Positions 18,386-25,912 of a DNA stretch of 64,000 bases are shown one piece after another; within the stretch, counting starts at the first letter, position 1, and the number at the start of each line of letters is the position of its first letter. The DNA comes from an uncultured Alistipes sp. (GTDB taxonomy: Bacteria > Bacteroidota > Bacteroidia > Bacteroidales > Rikenellaceae). Below the pieces are notes generated by a model. That model saw only the letters and a list, made by a program, of their open reading frames with translations, searched no databases and was not told the DNA's origin. The stretch lies in NCBI GenBank assembly GCA_938014215.1, contig CALLRW010000001.1, forward strand, positions 62,001 to 126,000. The letters run 5' to 3'. The translations under genes and the position numbers were made by a program.

Positions 18386-19420
18386 TTATTTCTCCGGAAA
18401 ACCCTGGGCCTTCAGCCGGATCTCGCCGCCGTCGGGTGTCACGAGGTAGGCGCCGGTCGATTCGGCCGTGATGTGGCCGATGACGTCGACCAGCCCCAGC
18501 CGCATCACCTGCTTCTGCATCGACAGCGGCACGGTGAAGAGCAGTTCGTAATCCTCACCGCCGTTCAGCGCCGCCACGACCGGATCCGTATGCATCTCCT
18601 CGGCCAGCGACGTGGTCTGCTGCGCGATGGGGATCCGTTCGAGGTAGATCCGTGCGCCGCATTTCGACGACTTGCAGAGCTGCATCAGATCGCTGGCCAG
18701 TCCGTCCGTGAGGTCGATCATTGACGTCGGCAGGATCTTCTCCTCGCGGAGCGTCTCGATGATGTCGGTCCGCGGACGCGGCTTCAGATACTTCTCCAGC
18801 AGGTACTCATACCCCTTGAACTGCGGTTCGGGGTTCTTCACGTCGGCAAGCACCCGTTTTTCACGTTCGAGCAGGTGGAGTCCCATGTAGGCGGCCCCGA
18901 GGTTGCCCGTCAGGCAGATCAGGTCGTGGAGCTGCGCGCCGCTGCGGTAGACGATCTGCTCCTTGGCCGCATGCCCCAGCACGGTGACGGTGATCACCAG
19001 CCCGGTCATCGAGGCCCGCGTGTCGCCGCCCACCAGATCGATCCCCTGCTCCTGGCAGGCGAACGAGATCCCTTCGTAGAGATCCTGCAGCGCCTCGACG
19101 GGCAGTTTCGCCGAGACGCCGAGCGATACGGTGATCTGCGACGGCAGGGCATTCATGGCCAGGATGTCGCTCACGCCGGCCGTCACGACCTTGTATCCCA
19201 GATGTTTGAGCGGGAAGTAGGTGAGGTCGAAGTCGACCCCCTCGTAAAACGAGTCGGTGGTGAACAGAACCTCTTCGCCATCCGTCGGGGCAATCACCGC
19301 GGCATCGTCGCCGACCCCCTTGAGCGTCGAGGCCTGGTGCAGGGGGAAATCCTTCGTCAACAGGTCGATCAGTCCGAATTGTCCGAGCGTCGCAATCTCG
19401 GTGCGTTTCTTGGGCTCCAT
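18386..19420 (-). CDS. thiL: Thiamine-monophosphate kinase
   Basis: 344 residues from the ATG at 19420 (MEPKKRTEIATLGQFGLI). Longer starts cross the promoter at 19441. The AIR-synthase-type fold shows GVGDDAAVI near the N-terminus (metal/ATP binding), TTDSFYEGVDFDLTYFP, DLVGGDTRAS and LNGGEDYELLF. It phosphorylates thiamine phosphate to the active cofactor thiamine diphosphate. Single gene with its own terminator, divergent from adk. Forty-two bases of its middle (minus-strand codons for SAKLPVEALQDLYE) recur in the 16443-17012 spacer. Confidence 0.93.
   Translation of the reverse strand: MEPKKRTEIATLGQFGLIDLLTKDFPLHQASTLKGVGDDAAVIAPTDGEEVLFTTDSFYEGVDFDLTYFPLKHLGYKVVTAGVSDILAMNALPSQITVSLGVSAKLPVEALQDLYEGISFACQEQGIDLVGGDTRASMTGLVITVTVLGHAAKEQIVYRSGAQLHDLICLTGNLGAAYMGLHLLEREKRVLADVKNPEPQFKGYEYLLEKYLKPRPRTDIIETLREEKILPTSMIDLTDGLASDLMQLCKSSKCGARIYLERIPIAQQTTSLAEEMHTDPVVAALNGGEDYELLFTVPLSMQKQVMRLGLVDVIGHITAESTGAYLVTPDGGEIRLKAQGFPEK
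19073..19114. repeat. thiL segment duplicated at 16493-16534
   Basis: Second member of the 42-bp identical pair. Here it is ordinary thiL coding sequence, which makes this the likely source copy. Confidence 0.95.
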
Positions 19421-19440
19421 ATTATTCTTTAGATTTTTTA

Positions 19441-19473
19441 CAAAATTAGCCAAACATTCTTGATTTGGGCAAA
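19441..19473 (-). promoter_or_regulatory. Promoter of thiL
   Basis: Minus strand TTTG (19470-19473), 21 bp, TAATTTTG (19441-19448), back to back with the adk promoter. Confidence 0.5.
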
Positions 19474-19488
19474 AATAACGTATTTTTG
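19460..19488 (+). promoter_or_regulatory. Promoter of adk
   Basis: TTG (19460-19462), 18 bp, TATTTTTG (19481-19488), 30 bp before the adk ATG. Confidence 0.55.
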
Positions 19489-19518
19489 TCCGCATGAAAT
19501 CCTAAAAACGGGTTAGTT

Positions 19519-20094
19519 ATGATCAATATCGTCTTATTCGGTGCTCCGGGTTGCGGCAAGGGAACCCAGGCGCAGCGTCTGAAAGAACACTACGGAATCG
19601 ACCATGTCTCGACCGGCGAGGTGATCCGCGACGAGATCCGCCGCGGTACGGAACTCGGCCGCAGCATGGAGTCCTACATCAAGGAGGGCAAGCTCGCCCC
19701 CGACTCGATCGTCATCGGCATGATTGCCAACTACGTGGCCGACCACCTCGATGCCAAGGGGTGCATCTTCGACGGCTTCCCCCGTACGACGGTGCAGGCC
19801 GAGGAGTTCGACAAGATCCTTGCCAAGCACGGGCTGAAGGTCGACATCATGGTTGACATCCACGTTCCGGAGGAGGAGCTGGTTCGTCGTCTGCTGCTGC
19901 GCGGCAAGGACTCGGGCCGTGCCGACGATGCCTCGGAGGAGGTGATCCGCGAGCGTCTGGCCGTCTACCACAAGCAGACGGCTGTCGTGGCCGACTACTA
20001 CGCCGCTCAGGGCAAGTATGCTTCGGTCAACGGTGTCGGTACGATGGATGAGGTTTTCGACCGCATTGCCACCGTTGTCGACGGACTGAAATAG
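19519..20094 (+). CDS. adk: Adenylate kinase, short (no zinc LID) form
   Basis: 191 residues. P-loop GAPGCGKGTQ at 8-17, AMP-binding STGEVIRDEI, DGFPRT, and an Arg-rich lid segment LLLRGKDSGRADD. The long zinc-type LID insertion is absent, as in the short adenylate kinases common in Bacteroidetes. It interconverts ATP + AMP and 2 ADP in the cytoplasm. Monocistronic with its own promoter and terminator. Strongly biased codons suggest high expression. Confidence 0.96.
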   Translation: MINIVLFGAPGCGKGTQAQRLKEHYGIDHVSTGEVIRDEIRRGTELGRSMESYIKEGKLAPDSIVIGMIANYVADHLDAKGCIFDGFPRTTVQAEEFDKILAKHGLKVDIMVDIHVPEEELVRRLLLRGKDSGRADDASEEVIRERLAVYHKQTAVVADYYAAQGKYASVNGVGTMDEVFDRIATVVDGLK

Positions 20095-20119
20095 GTATCG
20101 GTCTTTCGGTATCTGCAGG

Positions 20120-20152
20120 CCGGTTCGCCCGTCGGGGCGGACCGGTTTTTTC
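20120..20152 (+). terminator. Terminator of adk
   Basis: CCGGT-x-CGCCC and GGGGCG-x-ACCGG stem followed by TTTTTT, 25 bp after the adk stop. Confidence 0.8.
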
Positions 20153-20314
20153 TGCCCCCTCCCTCTCCCCTGGCCGCTCAGGTTCCCGGTTTTTCTGGCT
20201 CCTTCCCAGTCCTTTCCGGTCTCCGGACTCTCTTCCGGACTCTTCCTCCTGCATGCCCCACCCGCGATTTCCTTCTTTTTTCGGCGGATCCCGCGTACAC
20301 AGGGGTGGAAAAGA

Positions 20315-20343
20315 CAAGGCCCGGACTTGCGGTCCGGGCCTTG
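20315..20343 (-). terminator. Terminator of rpsT
   Basis: 12-bp perfect stem CAAGGCCCGGAC (20315-20326) / GTCCGGGCCTTG (20332-20343), 5-nt loop, with TCTTTTCC after it on the minus strand. Between it and the adk terminator the CT-rich DNA holds no gene, only a short degenerate TCCGGACTCTT duplication. Confidence 0.75.
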
Positions 20344-20361
20344 CAGTCGTTTGCTCAAGAA

Positions 20362-20613
20362 TTAGAGGGAGTTCACGTGGAGCTGGATAGCGCTCTTCAG
20401 GTTGCCTGCCTTGTTCTTGTGCATGATGTTGTGCTTGGCCAGCTTGTCGAGCATTGCCGTTACCTTGGGCAGTAGAGCCTCGGCAGCGCTCTTCTCGGTC
20501 GTGGCGCGCAGGGCCTTCACGGCGTTACGCGTCGTCTTGTGATAGAGCCGGTTATGCGCACGCTTCGCCACGGTCTGACGAATGCGTTTTTTCGATGACT
20601 TATGGTTTGCCAT
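20362..20613 (-). CDS. rpsT: 30S ribosomal protein S20
   Basis: 83 residues, Lys/Arg-rich and helical, starting MANHKSSKKRIRQTVAKR as in most S20 proteins. It is a primary 16S rRNA binder of the 30S body. Single gene. Typical length. Confidence 0.96.
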   Translation of the reverse strand: MANHKSSKKRIRQTVAKRAHNRLYHKTTRNAVKALRATTEKSAAEALLPKVTAMLDKLAKHNIMHKNKAGNLKSAIQLHVNSL

Positions 20614-20815
20614 AATCCGTTTTTGATTTATTTTTTTACTTTTTCAGTTTTCTGCACTTGAACGGCCGTGGCCGCTTTCGGATAGACCTGAAGTCCGCTC
20701 CTGAATGGTTTTCACCCGTCAAGGCTGTCGGATGGTTGCGGGAATGTGGTTGGGGAGTCTCTTTTTGTGGAGGATTTCAGGCGGTTCGGATGTCGATTTT
20801 TTCGGCCTCACTTAG

Positions 20816-20869
20816 CCTCGTTTCGTCACTCAGCCTCGTTTTATCACTCGGCCTCGTTTCGTCTCCGGT
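20816..20869. repeat. 18-bp tandem repeat, three copies, in the rpsT to tRNA-Glu spacer
   Basis: Units start at 20816, 20834 and 20852 with consensus CCTCGTTTCGTCACTCAG. Nothing else is recognisable in the 320-bp spacer 20614-20935. Confidence 0.8.
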
Positions 20870-20935
20870 CCTTCGCCTCTCGTCTCTCCGTCTTTCTCTC
20901 CCCCCCCGTTCTCTCGCGGCCCTCCTTCGGCCCGT

Positions 20936-21010
20936 TGGTAGCCCATAGCAGAATCGAACTGCTCTTTCAAGAATGAAAATCTTGCGTCCTAACCGATAGA
21001 CGAATGGGCC
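20936..21010 (-). tRNA. tRNA-Glu (anticodon UUC)
   Basis: Minus-strand cloverleaf from G at 21010 to an encoded CCA ending at 20936. The acceptor GGCCCAT pairs with ATGGGCT (one G-U at the end). The anticodon loop ATTTTCATT gives UUC. The T arm contains GTTCGATTC. Confidence 0.95.
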
Positions 21011-21053
21011 TCTACCACTATCGCGCGATCCGTAATGGGGCGCTTTAGCGGTG

Positions 21054-21084
21054 CAAAGGTAAGTAAAAAAGTTTCTTGCGCAAA
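21054..21084 (-). promoter_or_regulatory. Promoter of tRNA-Glu
   Basis: TTTG (21081-21084), 19 bp, TACCTTTG (21054-21061) on the minus strand, about 35 bp before the mature 5' end. Confidence 0.7.
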
Positions 21085-21239
21085 TAAATGGGGTGAAAAA
21101 ATGTGAAAAAAATCGTGATGTGCCGCAGAATCGCCCTCTCAGGGGGTGACGGGCCGGGTCGGAAGATGCCTGCTTGGCCTCCGACGGGCGAAGGAATTCC
21201 CCCGAACCGGCGGTCCGGAGGGAGCGGCCCCGAACTGCA

Positions 21240-21998
21240 CTATCGGAGCCGGACGCTGCGTGTTGCGGGGTCGAATCGGGCGCTTTCGCCCGAGAAGAGG
21301 CGCTCGAGGTAGCCGCTGGCGACCATCTCGTCGGCCGGGAGGCTGTGCAGCGTCGGGGTGTCGATCAGCGCCACGGTGTCGCACAGCGACAGCGCCACGT
21401 CGAGATCGTGCGTCGAGAAGAGGATGCACTTCCCCTCGTCGCGCGAGAGCCGGCGCAGGAGTGTCGCCAGCTCGTAGCGGTTCGGCAGGTCGAGGAAGGC
21501 CGTGGGTTCGTCGAGCAGGATCACCGGCGTATCCTGGGCCAGCGCCCGGGCGATCATCACCCGCTGGCATTCGCCGTCCGACATGCGGTCCATTGTCTTG
21601 CGGGCGAAGTCCGACATGCCGACCAGCCGCAGCGAACGTTCGACTACGGCGCGGTCCTCCTCCTGCATGCGTCCGATCCAGTTGGTGTAGGGGGCGCGCC
21701 CCAGCGAGACGACATCCTCGCACGAGAGGTTGGCGATGCGCACCTTGTCGGTCGTCACGAAGGCGATGGTCTCGGCCTGCCGGCGCGGGGTCAGCTCCGC
21801 CAGCGTGTGTCCGCACAGGCGGATCTCTCCCGACGCTATGGGGCCCAGTCCGGCGATGGCCCGCAGCAGGGTGCTCTTGCCCGTGCCGTTGCGGCCGATC
21901 AGGGCTGTGAGCGTCCCCTGTGTGAAGGAGGCGCTGACGTCGGCGAGCAGTGTGCGGCTGCCGTAGGCGAGGGTGACGTGGTCGAGGAGGATGCTCAT
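21240..21998 (-). CDS. ABC transporter ATP-binding protein, FecE/BtuD type
   Basis: 252 residues from the ATG at 21998 (MSILLDHVTLAYGS). Walker A GRNGTGKST, signature MSDGECQRVMIARAL (SDGE in place of the usual SGGQ), Walker B VILLDEPTAFLD, switch His in STHDLDVAL. It powers uptake of an iron complex or corrinoid with the permease 5 bp upstream and the binding protein beyond. The reading frame has no stop for a long way upstream, but that part is out of frame with the permease and is not coding. Confidence 0.93.
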   Translation of the reverse strand: MSILLDHVTLAYGSRTLLADVSASFTQGTLTALIGRNGTGKSTLLRAIAGLGPIASGEIRLCGHTLAELTPRRQAETIAFVTTDKVRIANLSCEDVVSLGRAPYTNWIGRMQEEDRAVVERSLRLVGMSDFARKTMDRMSDGECQRVMIARALAQDTPVILLDEPTAFLDLPNRYELATLLRRLSRDEGKCILFSTHDLDVALSLCDTVALIDTPTLHSLPADEMVASGYLERLFSGESARFDPATRSVRLR

Positions 21999-22003
21999 GG
22001 CGT

Positions 22004-23005
22004 TCAGAAGAGGTTGCGGTTGCGGATGACGACGAAGATGACGACCGGAATGCCCATCAGTGCCGTGATGGTGTTGATCGGCAGGGCCAGCACCTTGGCC
22101 ACCAGGTCGCAGATCAGCAGCAGCGCCGCCCCCGCCAGCATCGAGGCTGGCATCAGGATGCGGTGGTCGGCCGAGGCGAAGATCATGCGTGCCAGGTGCG
22201 GGACGGCCAGTCCGATGAAGCCCACCGGGCCGCAGAAGGCCGTGACGGTGCCGGCGAGCAGGACCGTCGAGAGGAAGATCAGCAGGCGTGTGCGCTGGAC
22301 GTTGAGCCCCATCGTGCGGGCGTAGTTCTCGCCCAGCAGCAGCAGGTTGAGCGGTTTGATGACCGCCACGGCCAGCACCAGCCCCGCCGCCACGGCCGGC
22401 AGCATCAGCATCAGGCGGTTTCCGGTGACGTCGCCCAGCGATCCCATCGTCCAGATGACGAACGACTTGAGGGCCGCCTCGTTCGAGAGGTACTGCAGGA
22501 TCTCGACCACCGAGCTGACCCCCGAACTGAACATCATGCCCAGGATCAGGATCACCATGATATCCTTGATGCGGCGGCTGACCCCCATGACGATGGCCAG
22601 CACGAGGGCCGAACCGATCCAGGCCGACCCGGCCGTGCCGAGCGACTGGACGAACGAGTGTCCGGCGACGCCCAGCAGCGGGGCTCCGAGCAGGAACAGG
22701 GCGACACCCAGCGATGCTCCGGCGCTGATACCCAGGACGTAGGGGCCGGCCAGCGGGTTGCGGAAGAGGGTCTGCATCTCCAGACCGCTGGCAGCCAGCG
22801 CACTGCCGGCCAGCAGCGCCGTGAGGGCCTTCAGCAGGCGGATCTTCAGGATGATGGTGCCGGTTGTCGGGTCGCAGGCGCCGCCCGTCAGGGCCGCCCA
22901 GACCTCCGCCAGTGGAATATCGACCGATCCCACGGCCAGATCGCCGACGAAGAGTGCGGCGGTGAGCAGCGTGAGCAGCACGAAGAGCAGCGTGGTTCGG
23001 GACAT
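22004..23005 (-). CDS. FecCD-family ABC transporter permease
   Basis: 333 residues, about ten hydrophobic helices. Family motifs include RNPLAGPYVLGISAGASLG and FCGPVGFIGLAVPHLAR (the coupling-helix region). FecCD/BtuC permeases form homodimers that move siderophores, haem or cobalamin across the inner membrane. It is 12 bp downstream of the binding-protein gene and 5 bp upstream of the ATPase gene, a standard three-gene importer. Confidence 0.95.
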   Translation of the reverse strand: MSRTTLLFVLLTLLTAALFVGDLAVGSVDIPLAEVWAALTGGACDPTTGTIILKIRLLKALTALLAGSALAASGLEMQTLFRNPLAGPYVLGISAGASLGVALFLLGAPLLGVAGHSFVQSLGTAGSAWIGSALVLAIVMGVSRRIKDIMVILILGMMFSSGVSSVVEILQYLSNEAALKSFVIWTMGSLGDVTGNRLMLMLPAVAAGLVLAVAVIKPLNLLLLGENYARTMGLNVQRTRLLIFLSTVLLAGTVTAFCGPVGFIGLAVPHLARMIFASADHRILMPASMLAGAALLLICDLVAKVLALPINTITALMGIPVVIFVVIRNRNLF

Positions 23006-23017
23006 CGGTCGGTGGGG

Positions 23018-24157
23018 TTATTCGAGACGTTTGTAATAATAGGTCGAGTCGCTGCCTCCGCAGAGGATCGTGCGCAGGTCGCGCAGGATGACATCCGGGC
23101 GGACAATCCCCGACTCCCAGAAGTCGGAGCCGCCTCCCGGGGTTTGGCGGCGGTTGTTGTTCCACACGCAGCGGTCGACGACGGCCGGGACGTCGGCAAA
23201 TTTCGGATTCTGCGCCGTCAGTTCGCCGAGCGAGTTGCACGCCCCGACGTTGATCCAGAAATCGGCCTCGTGGGCCAGCAGGTAGGCCTCCTCGAGATCG
23301 ACCGCCACCGACGCGTTCGAGTGGTTCTTCGTGTAGACGTAGCTGCCGCCGGCATCCTCGATCAGACGCACCATGTAGCTCCGGGTCGAGGGCATGAACC
23401 ACGTATCGCGGTAGGGGGTGTTGAGCATCACCTTCGGGCGGGCGTCCGCCGGATCGAGACGCGTCTTGATAGCGTTGTAACGCGATGCGATGCGGCGCAG
23501 GGTATCGGCTCCGGCCTCGCGCCGGTCGCACAGCTCGGCCGCCGCCACGAGCCATTCGGCCTTGCCCAGCGGCGACTCCTCGACGTAGTCTCCTATATAA
23601 AGGTAGGGAATGCCCAGTTCGCGGAGTTTCCCGGTGATGGTCGTATTCTCGCCCGAGATGCCGTAGAGCAGGACCAGGTCGGGCTGCAGGGCGGCGAGGA
23701 GCTCGAAATTGAGATTCGTATCGTAGCCCACGTCGCGCACCTCGCCCTGCTGGGCGCGTTGGCGGATGCGGGGATTGGCTATATAGTCGAGGCCCGAGAC
23801 ACCGACCACGCGGTCGACCTGCCCCGTGGCATCGAAGAGCGCAACGTGGCTCGAAGACATGCAGACTACGCGTCGGACGGGGGCCTTGACGGTCTGCAAA
23901 TCGCCGTTTTCGGGGGCCTGGGCCTTCCCGCGCAGGAGAATCAGGTGTTGTTCGACCTGATTGCCACCCTGCCAGGGGTTGCGGACCGTGATGAGGGTCG
24001 AGGCATCCTTTTCGGTGCCCCGGATGTCGAATCCGGAGGCATAGGAAGGGGTGTAAACGCTTGTCGTGAAGTCGCTTAGGCTGTGCTCAGCGGATCCCGA
24101 GCAACCCGACACGAGGGCTGCTGCAAGGGCCAGGGTAAGTAGGGCGAATCGTTTCAT
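23018..24157 (-). CDS. ABC transporter substrate-binding lipoprotein, FecB/BtuF type
   Basis: 379 residues. Lipoprotein signal with lipobox LVSGC near residue 19. The body has PVRRVVCMSSSHVALFDA, ALQPDLVLLYG and LGIPYLYIGDYVEESP, typical of class III periplasmic binding proteins for iron chelates or cobalamin. First gene of the importer operon. No TonB receptor adjoins it, so the ligand is undetermined. The extra N-terminal 90 residues before the first binding lobe are usual for the Bacteroidetes branch. Confidence 0.9.
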   Translation of the reverse strand: MKRFALLTLALAAALVSGCSGSAEHSLSDFTTSVYTPSYASGFDIRGTEKDASTLITVRNPWQGGNQVEQHLILLRGKAQAPENGDLQTVKAPVRRVVCMSSSHVALFDATGQVDRVVGVSGLDYIANPRIRQRAQQGEVRDVGYDTNLNFELLAALQPDLVLLYGISGENTTITGKLRELGIPYLYIGDYVEESPLGKAEWLVAAAELCDRREAGADTLRRIASRYNAIKTRLDPADARPKVMLNTPYRDTWFMPSTRSYMVRLIEDAGGSYVYTKNHSNASVAVDLEEAYLLAHEADFWINVGACNSLGELTAQNPKFADVPAVVDRCVWNNNRRQTPGGGSDFWESGIVRPDVILRDLRTILCGGSDSTYYYKRLE

Positions 24158-24162
24158 CTCTG

Positions 24163-24170
24163 CAAAAGTA
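24163..24170 (-). promoter_or_regulatory. -7 element of the ABC importer operon
   Basis: TACTTTTG on the minus strand just before the binding-protein ATG. No clear upstream TTTG at the right spacing. With the initiation point close to the ATG, the leader would be very short. Confidence 0.4.
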
Positions 24171-24193
24171 GGAAAAAAAATTGCAGAAAAGTA

Positions 24194-24224
24194 TTTGTTT
24201 ATAAAAAATATGTGCTTATATTTG
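24194..24224 (+). promoter_or_regulatory. Promoter of tRNA-Pro
   Basis: TTTG (24194-24197), 19 bp, TATATTTG (24217-24224), 40 bp before the mature tRNA. Confidence 0.7.
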
Positions 24225-24264
24225 CAGTCCCAAAGCGAAGGGTTTTACACTTCGCGGGCGGAAT

Positions 24265-24339
24265 CGGGGCGTAGCTCAGTCCGGTTAGAGTACACGTCTG
24301 GGGGGCGTGTGGTCGCTGGTTCGAATCCAGTCACCCCGA
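24265..24339 (+). tRNA. tRNA-Pro (anticodon GGG)
   Basis: Cloverleaf with acceptor CGGGGCG / CACCCCG (one C-A mismatch), D arm GCTCAGTCCGGTTAGAGT, anticodon stem CACGT/GCGTG with loop CTGGGGG, and T arm GGTTCGAATCC. The 3' CCA is not encoded. A terminator follows directly. Its 3' end faces an apparent integrase remnant, a typical integration target. Confidence 0.93.
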
Positions 24340-24347
24340 CTGATGAA

Positions 24348-24383
24348 AAGGCTTGACAATCAACTGATTGTCGAGCCTTTTTC
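24348..24383 (+). terminator. Terminator of tRNA-Pro
   Basis: AAGGCT-x-GACAATCA / TGATTGTC-x-AGCCTT stem followed by TTTTT. Confidence 0.85.
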
Positions 24384-24410
24384 GTTTCTGCGCCTGCCTG
24401 CTGAACGGGC

Positions 24411-24456
24411 GGTTGACGTCGCGGTTGACGCGAAAAAGTCAACCAGGAAGTCAACC
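24411..24456. repeat. Paired direct and inverted 7-bp repeats next to tRNA-Pro
   Basis: GGTTGAC at 24411 and 24423, and its complement GTCAACC at 24438 and 24450. Both pairs are spaced 12 bp start to start, forming a symmetric array. The layout resembles arm-type recombinase sites or a dimer-of-dimers operator. It lies just before the integrase-like remnant. Confidence 0.7.
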
Positions 24457-24463
24457 AAAACCG

Positions 24464-24603
24464 ATGAAAACCCGTGTTTCCGTCGTTTGTTACAGGTACA
24501 GGTAGCTACAAACTGAGAATTCGTGCGGATGCTCCGCATTCCCAACGAGACCCGCCGTACGACGGTGAAGACCCTGCGTGTATCGGCTGCCTCCGGTACT
24601 TGA
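24464..24603 (+). pseudogene. Decayed N-terminus of a Bacteroidetes tyrosine recombinase (tentative)
   Basis: An ATG at 24464 opens MKTRVSVVCYRYR and hits a stop at 24503. A different frame from 24517 reads EFVRMLRIPNETRRTTVKT before a stop at 24601. Joined by a frameshift, these match the usual start of Bacteroidetes phage/ICE integrases (K-x-x-V-x-CY-x-S-x-x-L-x-x-GE-x-P-x-M-x-R-I). Nothing of the catalytic domain remains. Position just 3' of a tRNA supports the reading. The match is from memory of the family and is short. Confidence 0.4.
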
Positions 24604-24610
24604 TCCGATT

Positions 24611-24642
24611 AAAAAGGCGCCCCATCCAGAGGATGAGGCGCC
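24611..24642 (-). terminator. Terminator of the polysaccharide utilization operon
   Basis: GGCGCC-x-CATCC (24616-24627) pairs with GGATG-x-GGCGCC (24631-24642). On the minus strand it is followed by TTTTT. It is 25 bp beyond the last PUL gene. Confidence 0.85.
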
Positions 24643-24666
24643 GTCCTGTTTATTCCGGTTCCGGAA

Positions 24667-25887
24667 TTATTCGGGCCATTCGGTCGAAACCGCATTCGAC
24701 TTGATGCCCGGAATCCACGTGGGATCGTTCTTCGTGAAGAGCGTATGGCCATGTCCCGTGCAGTCGTTGAACGTCGTACCGCTGCCGTCGTTGAAACGCC
24801 AGTAGGCCTCCAGACCCTCCGACTGCGGGCTGACGGTTGTCATGTTGTTCTGGATCTGCGACTCCGTACGGCATACCGACCAGATGCGTCCTTCGGCCAC
24901 CAGAATCTTGCAGCCCGACCACCACGAGTCATCCGTTCCGTGGCCGCCGTCGCTGCCGCCCATGCTGCCGCCGAACCAGCCGGCCTGCTTGAACTCGTTC
25001 TTCACGACGATATCCTTCGATCCGGCAAAGGCTCCGTTGACATAGATCTTCACCGTCGTTCCGTCGTAGGTGACGGCCAGGTGCTGCCATTTGTTGGGTA
25101 CGAATGCCGCATTCGGGTTCAGATAGCCGTTGTCGCCCTGGAACTGAACCAGCGAGTGGGCTGCCGTGACAACCTCGCCGGACTCATCCTTCTGGTCGCT
25201 CTGCGGATCCTCGAAGCGAAGCAGCACCAGACTGCCGTTCGTTCCGCCGTTCGTGAAGACGGCCCGGTTGCGGTTGCTCGTGTTGCTGATCTGGAAGCGA
25301 ACCTCCACGGTGAACTGGTCGAGCATCATCGGGAATCCCTCGTCGGTGGCCAGACCTGCTCCGCCGTTGAACATCGGGAGGGTCGATACGGCGGTACTCT
25401 CGACCGTGATGACGAACGTCGACGTGGCATTCGTCGTCGGGATCTTACCGTCGACACTCTCCAGACGCAGCGGAATGGCGTATTGCTCGCCCGACAACTC
25501 GGCCGGGATCGGGCTGATGCGGATCGTGGAGGGATCGGCGCTGAACTTGTCCTTCCCGACCGTGATACTCTCCGGAAGCTGGAAGAGCTTCTCCGGCATC
25601 GTCGTGTAGCTGGCGCTCTGGGTCTCGTTGTAGGTTTTCAGTACGTTTTCATCCACGACCAGGCGGAAACAGGCCTCTTCCTGGCTTTTCGAGCTGAGAC
25701 AGATGGTCAGCTTCACCTCGGCGCCCTGATCGCCCTCGAGCGTCACCTTCGTGGATTTGCTCAGCGACGAGACGCTTTCGTTGATATAGGCATGCTGGCC
25801 GAGCGTTCCGTACTCCGCATCCTTGCAGCCGGTCAGGGCTGCTGCCGCAAGCAGAAGGGATACAGATACTATTTGCAGTTTTTTCAT
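24667..25887 (-). CDS. DUF1735 and LamG domain surface lipoprotein
   Basis: 406 residues. Lipobox LTGCK near residue 20. Residues of about 25-170 fit the DUF1735 (BT_3987-like N-terminal) beta-sandwich. The rest is a LamG/concanavalin-like lectin domain with KWQHLAVTYDGTTVKIYVNG. Paired DUF1735-LamG lipoproteins are known as surface glycan-binding proteins or auxiliary proteins in Bacteroides N-glycan loci that also contain SusC, SusD and a GH18 enzyme. Last gene of this operon, 25 bp after the GH18 gene. Confidence 0.85.
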   Translation of the reverse strand: MKKLQIVSVSLLLAAAALTGCKDAEYGTLGQHAYINESVSSLSKSTKVTLEGDQGAEVKLTICLSSKSQEEACFRLVVDENVLKTYNETQSASYTTMPEKLFQLPESITVGKDKFSADPSTIRISPIPAELSGEQYAIPLRLESVDGKIPTTNATSTFVITVESTAVSTLPMFNGGAGLATDEGFPMMLDQFTVEVRFQISNTSNRNRAVFTNGGTNGSLVLLRFEDPQSDQKDESGEVVTAAHSLVQFQGDNGYLNPNAAFVPNKWQHLAVTYDGTTVKIYVNGAFAGSKDIVVKNEFKQAGWFGGSMGGSDGGHGTDDSWWSGCKILVAEGRIWSVCRTESQIQNNMTTVSPQSEGLEAYWRFNDGSGTTFNDCTGHGHTLFTKNDPTWIPGIKSNAVSTEWPE

Positions 25888-25912
25888 CTTGTAGTCACAG
25901 TTTTAGGTTGTT

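Noticed and set aside
21240..23555. A single 771-codon minus-strand ORF covering the ABC ATPase and beyond
   Set aside because: Only the last 252 codons (from 21998) are the ATPase. The rest reads the permease and binding-protein genes out of frame.
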